Below are positions 26,133 to 33,875 of a stretch of DNA of 52,071 nt, in pieces. Origin of the DNA: Prevotellaceae bacterium (GTDB lineage Bacteria; Bacteroidota; Bacteroidia; Bacteroidales; UBA932); contig JAISBU010000028.1 of the NCBI GenBank assembly GCA_031266015.1, positions 1-52,071 of the forward strand, written 5' to 3'. The position numbers and the translations under genes were made by a program. Within the stretch, counting starts at the first letter, position 1; each line of letters begins with the position of its first letter. The notes beneath the pieces are model-generated. The model ran no database searches, was not told the origin of the DNA, and saw only the letters and a program-made list of their open reading frames with translations.

Positions 26133-26849
26133 CTACACCATTTTTTCGCCTACACGCTTAAAGAAAATGGTACTGTACTGCTCGCCAACCGGCAAATATT
26201 CTTTGCCGATAACCACACGCTGGCGCTCAATTGCGGTAATCTTAGAAAGGTTTACCATAAAAGAACGGTGGATACGTATGAACTTGTCGGCAGGCAATTT
26301 TTCCTCCAAAGCCTTCATGCTTAGCAGGGTCGTAACATTTTGTTTGCCAGATAAATGCAGACACACATACTCTTTCATTCCCTCCACGTATTCAACCTCA
26401 CTCAGCGGTATGCGCACTGTTTTGTACTCCGATTTTACAAAAAGATAATCATCATCACTTGGCGATAAAGAAGCCACCTGTCCACGTTTTAAGCTGGCCA
26501 GCTGTTGAGCTTTGGTAGCCGCTTTGAGGAAGTCTGCGTAGGAAATGGGTTTAAGCAAATAATCAACCGCTGAAACCTGAAATCCTTCAAGCGCATATTC
26601 ACTGTAAGCGGTAGTAAATATCACCATTTCCGAACCGCTGAGCGAGCGCACAAAGTCAACTCCGTTTAGCTCCGGCATATTGATATCCACAAAAAGTAGC
26701 TCCGGTGGCTGCTCGCTGATCATCTTCATGGCAGCGAACGCATTGCTGCACAAGCCCGCCAACTCCAAGAACGGGGTTTTCTCAACGTAAGCCTGCAGCT
26801 GCTTTAACGCGAGCGGCTCATCATCTATGGCTATGCAACGCAGCTTCAT
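26133..26849 (-). CDS. LytTR-family response regulator
   Basis: A 238-aa two-component regulator. The receiver domain has the acidic pair (CIAIDDEP), phospho-acceptor Asp55 in LLFVDINMPELNG, a Thr in IFTTAYS and the Lys in DYLLKPI, so it looks phosphorylatable. The C-terminal LytTR DNA-binding domain spans about 130-238 (YLFVKSEYKTVRIPLSEVEYVEG, FIRIHRSFMVNL). The start at 26849 is chosen because MKLRCIAIDDEP opens the domain directly. Such regulators usually sit with a LytS-type histidine kinase, but none is in the window. It follows the PafA-like gene by 10 bp. Confidence 0.93.
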   Translation of the reverse strand: MKLRCIAIDDEPLALKQLQAYVEKTPFLELAGLCSNAFAAMKMISEQPPELLFVDINMPELNGVDFVRSLSGSEMVIFTTAYSEYALEGFQVSAVDYLLKPISYADFLKAATKAQQLASLKRGQVASLSPSDDDYLFVKSEYKTVRIPLSEVEYVEGMKEYVCLHLSGKQNVTTLLSMKALEEKLPADKFIRIHRSFMVNLSKITAIERQRVVIGKEYLPVGEQYSTIFFKRVGEKMV

Positions 26850-26859
26850 TGGTTCAACT

Positions 26860-28482
26860 TTACTCGAACAATTCTTCGATAGGCTCTCCCACGGCAGCGT
26901 TCGGCGTTGGAATTTCGGATAAGGCCGATAGCGTAGGCGCAACGCTGGTCATATCCACCAAGCGGGTTACAGTTTTACGCTTTACCTTCCAACCATAAAA
27001 TGCCAAGGGAACGTGAACATCATAGGTATAGGGCGAGTTGCTGTTGGTAACAGATGAGTTATCAATCCATCCGGATTCAAGGTTTATGATAATATCGCCG
27101 GAGCGTTTTGGATAGTAGCCATTTTGTATGTTGCGCATAACTCCTACAGAAAAGTTGCTACTCTCCAACGTGCTGGAAGTCATCACGTTGGCAACACCTG
27201 TAAATTGTATAAGAAAATCTGCTGCACGGGTTGGCAATGAGACGGCACGCTGTCCCGCATCTTCAATAAGCGTACGATTAAGGTACACCTGCTTCTGATG
27301 AAAAGTCTTAACCCAATCGCCTTTGCCGTATACAATGTTGAGGTAGCTCTTGAGAAGCAGCATTGCCTTGTTATTTTCAAATATACCGTTCGGCATTTTG
27401 GCTTCTGCCAACTCCGCTTGCGAAAGGTTGCATCCGTGGTCAGAGGTTAAAATTACCAGTACATTCTCTTTTCCAACCTGCCTGTTCAAAAATGCCAGCA
27501 AATGTTTTATATTCTCGTCCGTACGATAGATGGCGTCCTCCAGCTCAGGCGACAGCGTACCGAATTCATCTCCCAAATCTCGCACGGCGCTGAAGTATAT
27601 AGACAGAAAATCTGTTGTGTTATCTCTCCCCAAATTTTCTCCCACAATAAGAGAAATGGCAAAATCCTTGGTTAGATTGTCTCCGTATGGAGTTTCGCGA
27701 ATGAGCGAATACTCACGACGCTTCGTAGCATTCTTCTTAGCTAAGTCCAGAAAGCTATAATTAGCGCTGGCGGTAAGGGTTTTCTGCTGCTCGGTAGCTG
27801 TAATGTACTTTTCAATGGGATAGAAGCTGTCCCAATTTCTATTTAAATAAGTATCTGCAAAATTCTTTTGGTTAAAGTCTTTTACCCAGCTCGGCAGCTC
27901 GCTGATGTAGTAGTCGCTTGTAGTGAAATTACCGCTCACGTCATCCATCCAGAATGCCGCATTTGCATTGTGTCCACTCAACAAAATGGCCTCCTCCGGA
28001 TTAAATGCCACGCCAAACACTTTGGATTTTTTATTTAGCAGCTTCAGCTCATCGCTAAATGTAGAAGCTAACAGCTTTCGTGGTGATTTCCGCAGCTTAT
28101 CGTTGGAGCTCTCCAAAGGTGTAGACCCATAATCATAGCAAGCCTCCTGAATTTTATTTCCGGCACGATCATACCAGCTGTCGGAAGTAATGCCATGCTG
28201 TGCAGGATTTGCTCCTGTTGCAATAGTGGCCAAGCCCGGCGCTGTTTGCGTCAGCATGTACTGATAGCGAGCGTTGTTGCAGTACATGCCGTCATACATA
28301 AAGGTATAAAATCCCTCGCTGTTCAGGTTGTTCTTAAAGCGTAGCAGGTAGTCATTGCGCAGCTGCCCCACCACAATCTGCACTATCAATTTCGGTTTAT
28401 CACTGGGCAGCTTACGCTGAGCCGTAGCAGAAATACCAGCTAAGGTAAACAGGAGGAGAAGAAGTTTTTTCGCGTTACTCAT
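26860..28482 (-). CDS. PafA-like alkaline phosphatase superfamily protein, probable pseudoenzyme
   Basis: A 540-aa exported protein (signal ending SATAQ) that aligns along its whole length with PafA-type alkaline phosphatases. The frame is intact, but most active-site positions are changed. The first metal Asp (usually VVDQ) is Gly39 (VVGQ). The Asp and His of the STDYVGH motif are Arg301 and Asp305. The late metal His is Ser481, and the K-x-R phosphate-binding motif is N-P-E at 161-163. Only the Thr nucleophile position (80) and the DH pair (348-349) remain. Catalysis by the usual two-zinc mechanism is therefore unlikely. It lies between ychF (27-36 bp upstream) and the LytTR regulator (10 bp downstream) in one apparent operon. 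A binding or structural role is inference. Residue correspondences are from memory of PafA. Confidence 0.85.
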   Translation of the reverse strand: MSNAKKLLLLLFTLAGISATAQRKLPSDKPKLIVQIVVGQLRNDYLLRFKNNLNSEGFYTFMYDGMYCNNARYQYMLTQTAPGLATIATGANPAQHGITSDSWYDRAGNKIQEACYDYGSTPLESSNDKLRKSPRKLLASTFSDELKLLNKKSKVFGVAFNPEEAILLSGHNANAAFWMDDVSGNFTTSDYYISELPSWVKDFNQKNFADTYLNRNWDSFYPIEKYITATEQQKTLTASANYSFLDLAKKNATKRREYSLIRETPYGDNLTKDFAISLIVGENLGRDNTTDFLSIYFSAVRDLGDEFGTLSPELEDAIYRTDENIKHLLAFLNRQVGKENVLVILTSDHGCNLSQAELAEAKMPNGIFENNKAMLLLKSYLNIVYGKGDWVKTFHQKQVYLNRTLIEDAGQRAVSLPTRAADFLIQFTGVANVMTSSTLESSNFSVGVMRNIQNGYYPKRSGDIIINLESGWIDNSSVTNSNSPYTYDVHVPLAFYGWKVKRKTVTRLVDMTSVAPTLSALSEIPTPNAAVGEPIEELFE

Positions 28483-28518
28483 GAGCATCAAAAAGTAGCA
28501 ATATCAGTAGGGTTTGTA

Positions 28519-29622
28519 CTATACATTAAATCGGAAGTGCATTATATCACCGTCCTGCACCACATACTCTTTTCCCTCTACGGCTAGCTTTCCTGCCTCG
28601 CGGCAAGCGGCTTCTGATCCATACTTCATAAAATCTTCGTACTTAATAACTTCGGCGCGAATAAATCCTTTTTCAAAATCGGTATGGATAACAGCGGCCG
28701 CTTGCGGAGCCTTAACTCCTCTGGGATATGTCCAAGCGCGAACCTCTGGCGCTCCCGCTGTGAAGTAGGTTTCCAGGTTAAGCAGCTTGTATGCGGCTCT
28801 GATCAACCGTGCCACTCCGGACTCTTTCAGTCCGGCCTCTTCCAAAAACATCTGACGCTCTTCATAGCTCTCCAGCTCGGCAATTTCCTCTTCTGTTTTA
28901 GCAGCAACAATGAGGTATTCAGCGCTTTCATCCTTAATGGCTGTTTTGACCATTTCCACATATTCATTGCCGTTTACAGCGCTTTCCTCATCCACATTAC
29001 AAACGTAAAGCACAGGTTTGTTAGTCAACAGGTACAATTCGTTGGCTATTTTCTGATCATCCTTATTGTCAAAAGTTACCGTACGGGCAGACTTGCCCTG
29101 CCTAAGCGCGTTCTGGTAGCGCAACAAAATATCGTACATGCGCTTTGCCTCCTTATCGCCACCTGTTTGCGCCTGCTTCTGCACGCGAACAATGCGCCCC
29201 TCTACAGTTTCCAAGTCCTTGAGCTGCAGCTCAAAGTCTATAACTTCCTTATCACGAACAGGGTTTACAGAGCCGTCAACGTGTGTAATGTTTTCGTTAT
29301 CAAAGCAGCGCAATACGTGAATAATGGCGTTTGTTTCACGAATATTTCCCAAGAACTTGTTGCCCAGTCCTTCGCCCTTGCTCGCTCCCTTTACCAAGCC
29401 TGCAATGTCCACAATCTCAACGGTTGTGGGAACAATGCGCTGCGGCTTTACAAGCTCGGCCAGCTTATTTAGGCGCTCATCCGGAACGGTTATAACCCCA
29501 ACGTTAGGCTCAATGGTACAAAAAGGAAAGTTTGCTGCCTGCGCTTTAGCGTTGCTCAAGCAGTTAAAAAGAGTTGACTTACCCACGTTCGGAAGTCCTA
29601 CGATACCGCACTGTAATGCCAT
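28519..29622 (-). CDS. ychF: Redox-regulated ATPase YchF (Obg family)
   Basis: YchF/OLA1 is a universally conserved P-loop NTPase, preferring ATP, that associates with ribosomes and is linked to stress responses. It is 367 aa. The P-loop GLPNVGKST is at residues 9-17, switch region DIAGLVKGASKGEGLGNKFL follows, and the specificity motif is NVDE instead of the GTPase NKxD, explaining the ATP preference. The C-terminal TGS domain ends with VQDGDIMHFRFNV, as is typical. It is the first gene of a likely operon with the PafA-like protein and LytTR regulator. Confidence 0.97.
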   Translation of the reverse strand: MALQCGIVGLPNVGKSTLFNCLSNAKAQAANFPFCTIEPNVGVITVPDERLNKLAELVKPQRIVPTTVEIVDIAGLVKGASKGEGLGNKFLGNIRETNAIIHVLRCFDNENITHVDGSVNPVRDKEVIDFELQLKDLETVEGRIVRVQKQAQTGGDKEAKRMYDILLRYQNALRQGKSARTVTFDNKDDQKIANELYLLTNKPVLYVCNVDEESAVNGNEYVEMVKTAIKDESAEYLIVAAKTEEEIAELESYEERQMFLEEAGLKESGVARLIRAAYKLLNLETYFTAGAPEVRAWTYPRGVKAPQAAAVIHTDFEKGFIRAEVIKYEDFMKYGSEAACREAGKLAVEGKEYVVQDGDIMHFRFNV

Positions 29623-29687
29623 TACTTAGATTGAAAGTTGAGAATTAACTATTGAAAATTTTGCTTGGCCTACGCCATAATAACAAG

Positions 29688-29704
29688 TAAAGATAGCAAA
29701 TTTA
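29688..29704 (-). promoter_or_regulatory. Candidate -7 elements for the ychF operon
   Basis: Two adjacent minus-strand words lie about 65-80 bp upstream of ychF: TAAATTTG (29697-29704, full match to TAnnTTTG) and TATCTTTA (29688-29695, one mismatch). No matching -33 element is clear for either. Confidence 0.35.
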
Positions 29705-29802
29705 CATGATTCTACATACCATCATGAATATCAAATGTTTATATACATAAGCAGGTCGAGTTTGCGTAGAAAGCCAACTTTATTATTCGGAGCAAATACC
29801 GA

Positions 29803-30795
29803 TCACACCTTCGCTTGCTCCATTCGATACTCCATTGGCGAAATTCCAAATTTTCTTTTAAACGCTGTTGAAAAATGGGAGTGATACTCATACCCAATGT
29901 TACTACCAACTTCTTGAACAGTCATATCGCTGCCAAGCAGCAAACGGCAAGCCTGCTGCATCCGGTATTCGAAAAGATAGGCGTATACCGTGGTTCCAAA
30001 TAAAGCCTTGAACCCGTTCTTCAGCTTACACTCATTGGTCCCAACCATGAGCGCCAGGTTGCGTAACGATGGCGGATTTAGGTACTCTTTTTCAATAATA
30101 TCCTTCGCACGAATAAATAAATGATTGTCTTTAGGGGAGCAACAGGAGCATGAGGAGCACTCCTTGTGCTTACTTTGGCATAAAAACAGCGATAGTATCT
30201 CCCTGATTTTCGCATCAATGTACATCACTGCAGAATTTCCGTCAACGGTTGAACGAAAAACATCATTCAATGCTTTGGCTATTTCCGGGCAGAACGCTAC
30301 ATTTTCCTGAAATACTTTAAATCGCTTACCACGTATTCCTTTTTTCGCAATATTTTTCAACAAGTCGGGATATGCTTCGGTAAGCTCCTTTAGATACTTC
30401 TCAGACAGTGTTATTTCCAGCATCCGAAATGGCTTATTTCCAGAAAAACAGGTAGAGTTTAAGCCGTCAAGTAGCAAAAGATTGGCCTTACCCTCCGACC
30501 ACCTTTCTTCATAACCGAAAGGTTCATAAACAGAAACGAAGCACCCGTACAAAACAGCGCAAAAGCAAATTGTATTATGCTCTTTTGCGTACGAGTATAT
30601 CTTTATGTTGCCCCGACACGAAACATCGGAATTTGTTATATAAAAGTGCGGTGTCCTTATTTCTGAAAAAGAAGCTTTAAGCTCAGAATTATTGATTTTG
30701 CATTCGCGCTTTTGTAATTTTTTGTCCTTTAGGAAGGAGCGCAACGGAAGCTCAACCGTCGTTTCCTTCGAATTTGTATTAACTAACCGAACCAT
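29803..30795 (-). CDS. AraC-family transcriptional regulator with Cys-rich linker, divergent from hmu operon
   Basis: A 330-aa protein. The C-terminal 100 residues form the double helix-turn-helix AraC domain (SLRNLALMVGTNECKLKNGF and MTVQEVGSNIGYEYHSHFS, ending FKRKFGISPMEYR). This resembles the PchR-like group, which often controls iron uptake. The N-terminal sensor part is not recognised. Between the two lies CQSKHKECSSCSCC (Cys206, 213, 216, 218 and 219), an unusual cluster that could bind metal, an iron-sulfur centre or heme; this is inference. Its gene is divergent from hmuR with a 198-bp shared upstream region, so it very likely regulates the heme operon. Confidence 0.85.
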   Translation of the reverse strand: MVRLVNTNSKETTVELPLRSFLKDKKLQKRECKINNSELKASFSEIRTPHFYITNSDVSCRGNIKIYSYAKEHNTICFCAVLYGCFVSVYEPFGYEERWSEGKANLLLLDGLNSTCFSGNKPFRMLEITLSEKYLKELTEAYPDLLKNIAKKGIRGKRFKVFQENVAFCPEIAKALNDVFRSTVDGNSAVMYIDAKIREILSLFLCQSKHKECSSCSCCSPKDNHLFIRAKDIIEKEYLNPPSLRNLALMVGTNECKLKNGFKALFGTTVYAYLFEYRMQQACRLLLGSDMTVQEVGSNIGYEYHSHFSTAFKRKFGISPMEYRMEQAKV

Positions 30796-30861
30796 CTTGA
30801 GAAAATCCTTTATATTAAAATCTAATTCCCTTTTGCGTAAGATACGCGCCTTTAATGTCTA

Positions 30862-30869
30862 TACTTTTG
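30862..30869 (+). promoter_or_regulatory. Candidate -7 promoter element of the hmu operon
   Basis: TACTTTTG is a full match to TAnnTTTG, 125 bp before the hmuR ATG. A TTTTG at 30831-30835 is the best -33 candidate, but its 26-nt spacing is longer than usual, which may mean activator dependence. The 5' leader would be about 115 nt. No obvious Fur box is seen by eye. Confidence 0.4.
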
Positions 30870-30993
30870 CAGCATCATTTAAAATGTAAAATTACTATGC
30901 CGTACATATTCTCACAATCACAAAATGTAGGGATTAAAAAATGGTTGGGACACCTCGCCGGTAGTTTTAGGCAAGTAGCTAATAATTTGTAAC

Positions 30994-33141
30994 ATGACTA
31001 AGGCTGTTTTTTTTACTACAATTGCACTCCTGCTCACACAATCCGCTTACTCTCAGGCAGTAAGACAAAAAATATACGGTAAGATTACAACAAAGGATAA
31101 TGCTCCCGCCGAATCCATAACTGTTTTGCTCAAGGGCAGCTCCTATGGGACAACAACGGATGAAAAAGGAGAGTTTTCTTTTGAGGCTCCGGCAGGAAAA
31201 TATACCATGGTTGTATATTCTATCATCGCGCACGCTCAGGAATTTCCGGTTACGATTAAGTCAGATGCGGAAAATTATTTTTCGGATTTAAAAATCATAG
31301 AAAAAGCGCAGGACTTGGAAGATGTAGTAGTTACAGGAACCCGTACCGAAAAACGCCTTTCGGAAAGCCCCATTCTTACGACCGTTATTCGTGACAGAGA
31401 AATGTATAAAGCAGGTTCGGTCTCCATGCTAGAAAGCTTACAGGACAACATACCGGGCATTGTGATAACGCCCAATGGCATGGGAAACAACATGCGCATA
31501 AAAGGCTTAAACAGCCGCTACATATTGCTGCTGGTTGATGGCGAGCGTCTTGTTTCGGAGGGAGCGGGTGGAAATATAAATCTAGATCAAATTGATGTTA
31601 GCACCATTAAGCGTATAGAAATGGTCGATGGGGCTTCATCGGCGCTCTATGGCTCGAATGCGATTGGAGCGGTAATTAACGTGATAGCTAAGGAGCCTGT
31701 ACATAAGATAGAAATAGGGGCCAACCAGTCGTTAGAAAATTATAATACTCTACGAACAAGGGTAGCCGCAGGTACTGCTCAGAAAAAGTATTTGATCAAC
31801 ACCGGTTTTTTCAGGAATTCATCCGACGGATTTGATAATGAAGAAAGCGGAGCATCTGCAGCCCGCTACACCGACTATGGAGGTAGCCTGAAGTTGGGAT
31901 ACAAGCCAACGGTTAAATCAGCTATAGCTATATCCGGACGCTATTTTCAGCACGAAACGTTCAATCCGGATAACTCCATGAGCGTAAAGCATCCGTTCTC
32001 ACAAAATCTGACTATAGGAGCCAATGGCGGGCTCATTTCTCCCAACGATAAGAACCGCTTTAAGGTGAGCGTCAACTTCGACAAGTATTTCGAAGCCGAT
32101 ATTCTGGAAAAAAAGAATAATGAACGCAAGCTAAAAAATACCGTTTCGTATATTTCTTCACGAATAACGAATGCTTACACGCTCTCCGAAAAATGGGAAT
32201 TTATCGGAGGGTTGGAGTACAACTATGAGTACAACTACTCGACTACAACCTTAGGCCATGAGCCGACATCAAAAAGCGTTGACGATATGAATGCGTTCGG
32301 GCAGGCTCAATACAATCCGTTCAAGAATTTCAACATTATTGCCGGAGGCCGATATATATATAGCTCACAATTCGGCAGCGAATTCACGCCAAAGCTGTCA
32401 TTGATGTACTCCATAGCCGGATTTCAACTCCGGGGAGGTATCGGAACTGCCTTCCGCGCGCCAAGCATCAAGGAGCTTTACTACGACTTTGATCATCAGG
32501 GTATGTTCTGGGTATACGGAAATCCCGACTTGAAACCTGAAAAAGGGCTATATCCCTCTTTTTCAGCTGAATATACAAATGGAAGCTTCAATGCGTCGGT
32601 ATCGGGATATCACAATGAAATTGATAATAAAATCACCCAATACGATGTCATCAACGAAGGGCGTGATGAAAAATATTATAAAAATGTAAGCAGCGCAACG
32701 CTTCAGGGAGTAGATGTCAGCATAGCGTACACACTCTTCAGAAAGCTTACACTCAAAGGAAGCTACAGCTACTGTGATGCTGTGGACAACTCCACAGGAT
32801 TGCAGCTCCCGAGCAACGTGGAGCATAGTGGAGCTGCCGCTGCCACGTGGAATGGCAGCATATTCAAAAGTCCGTTTTCTCTACAATTTTCCGGACGATT
32901 GAACTCCCCGATACTCTATCAGGAAATGGTAACCGGTTCAAATGGAAATCAAGTCGCCGAGAAAAAAGAGTCAAAAATGTACTCCATTTGGAAGCTCACC
33001 CTGGTAAAACCCTTCAACTTCAAGAAGCAGCTGCTGGAGCTCACGTTTAAGGTAGATAACATTTTTGATTTTCGCGATACGGCATTTATCAATCCCGGAC
33101 GCCAGTACTTAGCCGGTATCCGGTATAACTTCAAAACTTAA
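30994..33141 (+). CDS. hmuR: TonB-dependent heme receptor HmuR-like
   Basis: A 715-aa outer-membrane receptor. It has a signal peptide (ending SAYSQA), a carboxypeptidase-like domain (IYGKITTKDNAPAESITVLLKG), a TonB box-like EDVVVTGTR, and a plug with MRIKGLNSRYILLLVDGER and GASSALYGSNAIGAVINVI. The barrel carries AFRAPSIKELYYDF and GNPDLKPE, the FRAP and NPDL boxes typical of heme/hemoglobin receptors. It is followed by the hmuY-, hmuS-, hmuT-, hmuU- and hmuV-like genes. That order, though with hmuR and hmuY swapped relative to Porphyromonas gingivalis, identifies it as the heme importer of the outer membrane. Confidence 0.92.
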   Translation: MTKAVFFTTIALLLTQSAYSQAVRQKIYGKITTKDNAPAESITVLLKGSSYGTTTDEKGEFSFEAPAGKYTMVVYSIIAHAQEFPVTIKSDAENYFSDLKIIEKAQDLEDVVVTGTRTEKRLSESPILTTVIRDREMYKAGSVSMLESLQDNIPGIVITPNGMGNNMRIKGLNSRYILLLVDGERLVSEGAGGNINLDQIDVSTIKRIEMVDGASSALYGSNAIGAVINVIAKEPVHKIEIGANQSLENYNTLRTRVAAGTAQKKYLINTGFFRNSSDGFDNEESGASAARYTDYGGSLKLGYKPTVKSAIAISGRYFQHETFNPDNSMSVKHPFSQNLTIGANGGLISPNDKNRFKVSVNFDKYFEADILEKKNNERKLKNTVSYISSRITNAYTLSEKWEFIGGLEYNYEYNYSTTTLGHEPTSKSVDDMNAFGQAQYNPFKNFNIIAGGRYIYSSQFGSEFTPKLSLMYSIAGFQLRGGIGTAFRAPSIKELYYDFDHQGMFWVYGNPDLKPEKGLYPSFSAEYTNGSFNASVSGYHNEIDNKITQYDVINEGRDEKYYKNVSSATLQGVDVSIAYTLFRKLTLKGSYSYCDAVDNSTGLQLPSNVEHSGAAAATWNGSIFKSPFSLQFSGRLNSPILYQEMVTGSNGNQVAEKKESKMYSIWKLTLVKPFNFKKQLLELTFKVDNIFDFRDTAFINPGRQYLAGIRYNFKT

Positions 33142-33171
33142 GAAAAAATATTAACAAAAAAAATTAACGCA

Positions 33172-33795
33172 ATGAAAAAAACACTTTTCCTTTTGACGAC
33201 AGTCGCTATGCCTGCACTTTTATTTACAGGGTGTAACAACGATAGCGACGATCCTACTCCTCAAGGAAGCACAGCGGAGATATATGTTGATGATAGTAAT
33301 TCATCGTCATCAAAATGGCATTACATATCTTTAGCAACAGGCGAAATAGTAGGCTCTGAGCTCAAATCGGCAGATGATGGAAATTTAGCCCACTGGAGCG
33401 CTCGTAAAGATTGGGACATTGCCATTAATCGTTACAAGGTTCGCACAAATAGCGGAGCATCAACGTCGGCAGGAGCAAAAGGCGGGGTATTCACTTTTGA
33501 GCTGGCTACGGCTTTTGACAAGGTTGAGGATGTCCCACTTAATGCGCAATTTGTTGAAGATCAGACTGTTGAAACTCCGGGAATGGGAGGTACTACCGTT
33601 GAAAAACGCTCAGAGGCTTACGTTGTTTTTGTAACCGCGGGCGATGCGGGAATGAACTATGATCCAACGCCTGTGTATATTTTCCGGTCTGCCAATGGAT
33701 ATAAGTATTACAAAACACTCTTTACCCAATATTTTGATGAAAACGGTAAAAGTGGTCATGTTAAGTTTAAATATACCGAAGTGTATAAAAATTAA
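33172..33795 (+). CDS. hmuY: HmuY-family heme-binding lipoprotein
   Basis: A 207-aa lipoprotein with lipobox LLFTGC (Cys21), so it is lipid-anchored and probably exposed on the outer membrane as a hemophore. The segment KDWDIAINRYKVRTNSGAST is the family's hallmark. In P. gingivalis HmuY two His coordinate heme, whereas homologues from other genera use Met. Here the mature part has exactly two Met, at 138 (TPGMGG) and 161 (DAGMNYD), in the loops where ligands are expected, which suggests Met-Met coordination. The gene follows hmuR by 30 bp. Confidence 0.9.
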   Translation: MKKTLFLLTTVAMPALLFTGCNNDSDDPTPQGSTAEIYVDDSNSSSSKWHYISLATGEIVGSELKSADDGNLAHWSARKDWDIAINRYKVRTNSGASTSAGAKGGVFTFELATAFDKVEDVPLNAQFVEDQTVETPGMGGTTVEKRSEAYVVFVTAGDAGMNYDPTPVYIFRSANGYKYYKTLFTQYFDENGKSGHVKFKYTEVYKN

Positions 33796-33875
33796 AATTT
33801 AAAATAAGACAATAAAAATTGACTGGTTAACAGGGAGCATATTTTCTTGTTAGCCTTCATTTGTTGAAGAATTAT

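Noticed and set aside
26860..28482. Annotation as an active alkaline phosphatase
   Set aside because: At least five metal- or phosphate-binding positions of PafA are replaced, so only the fold name is supported.
28684..29472. 262-codon open frame on the plus strand opposite ychF
   Set aside because: It is a mirror of the strongly conserved ychF coding pattern; the composition (many Cys, Asn, Leu runs) is not protein-like.
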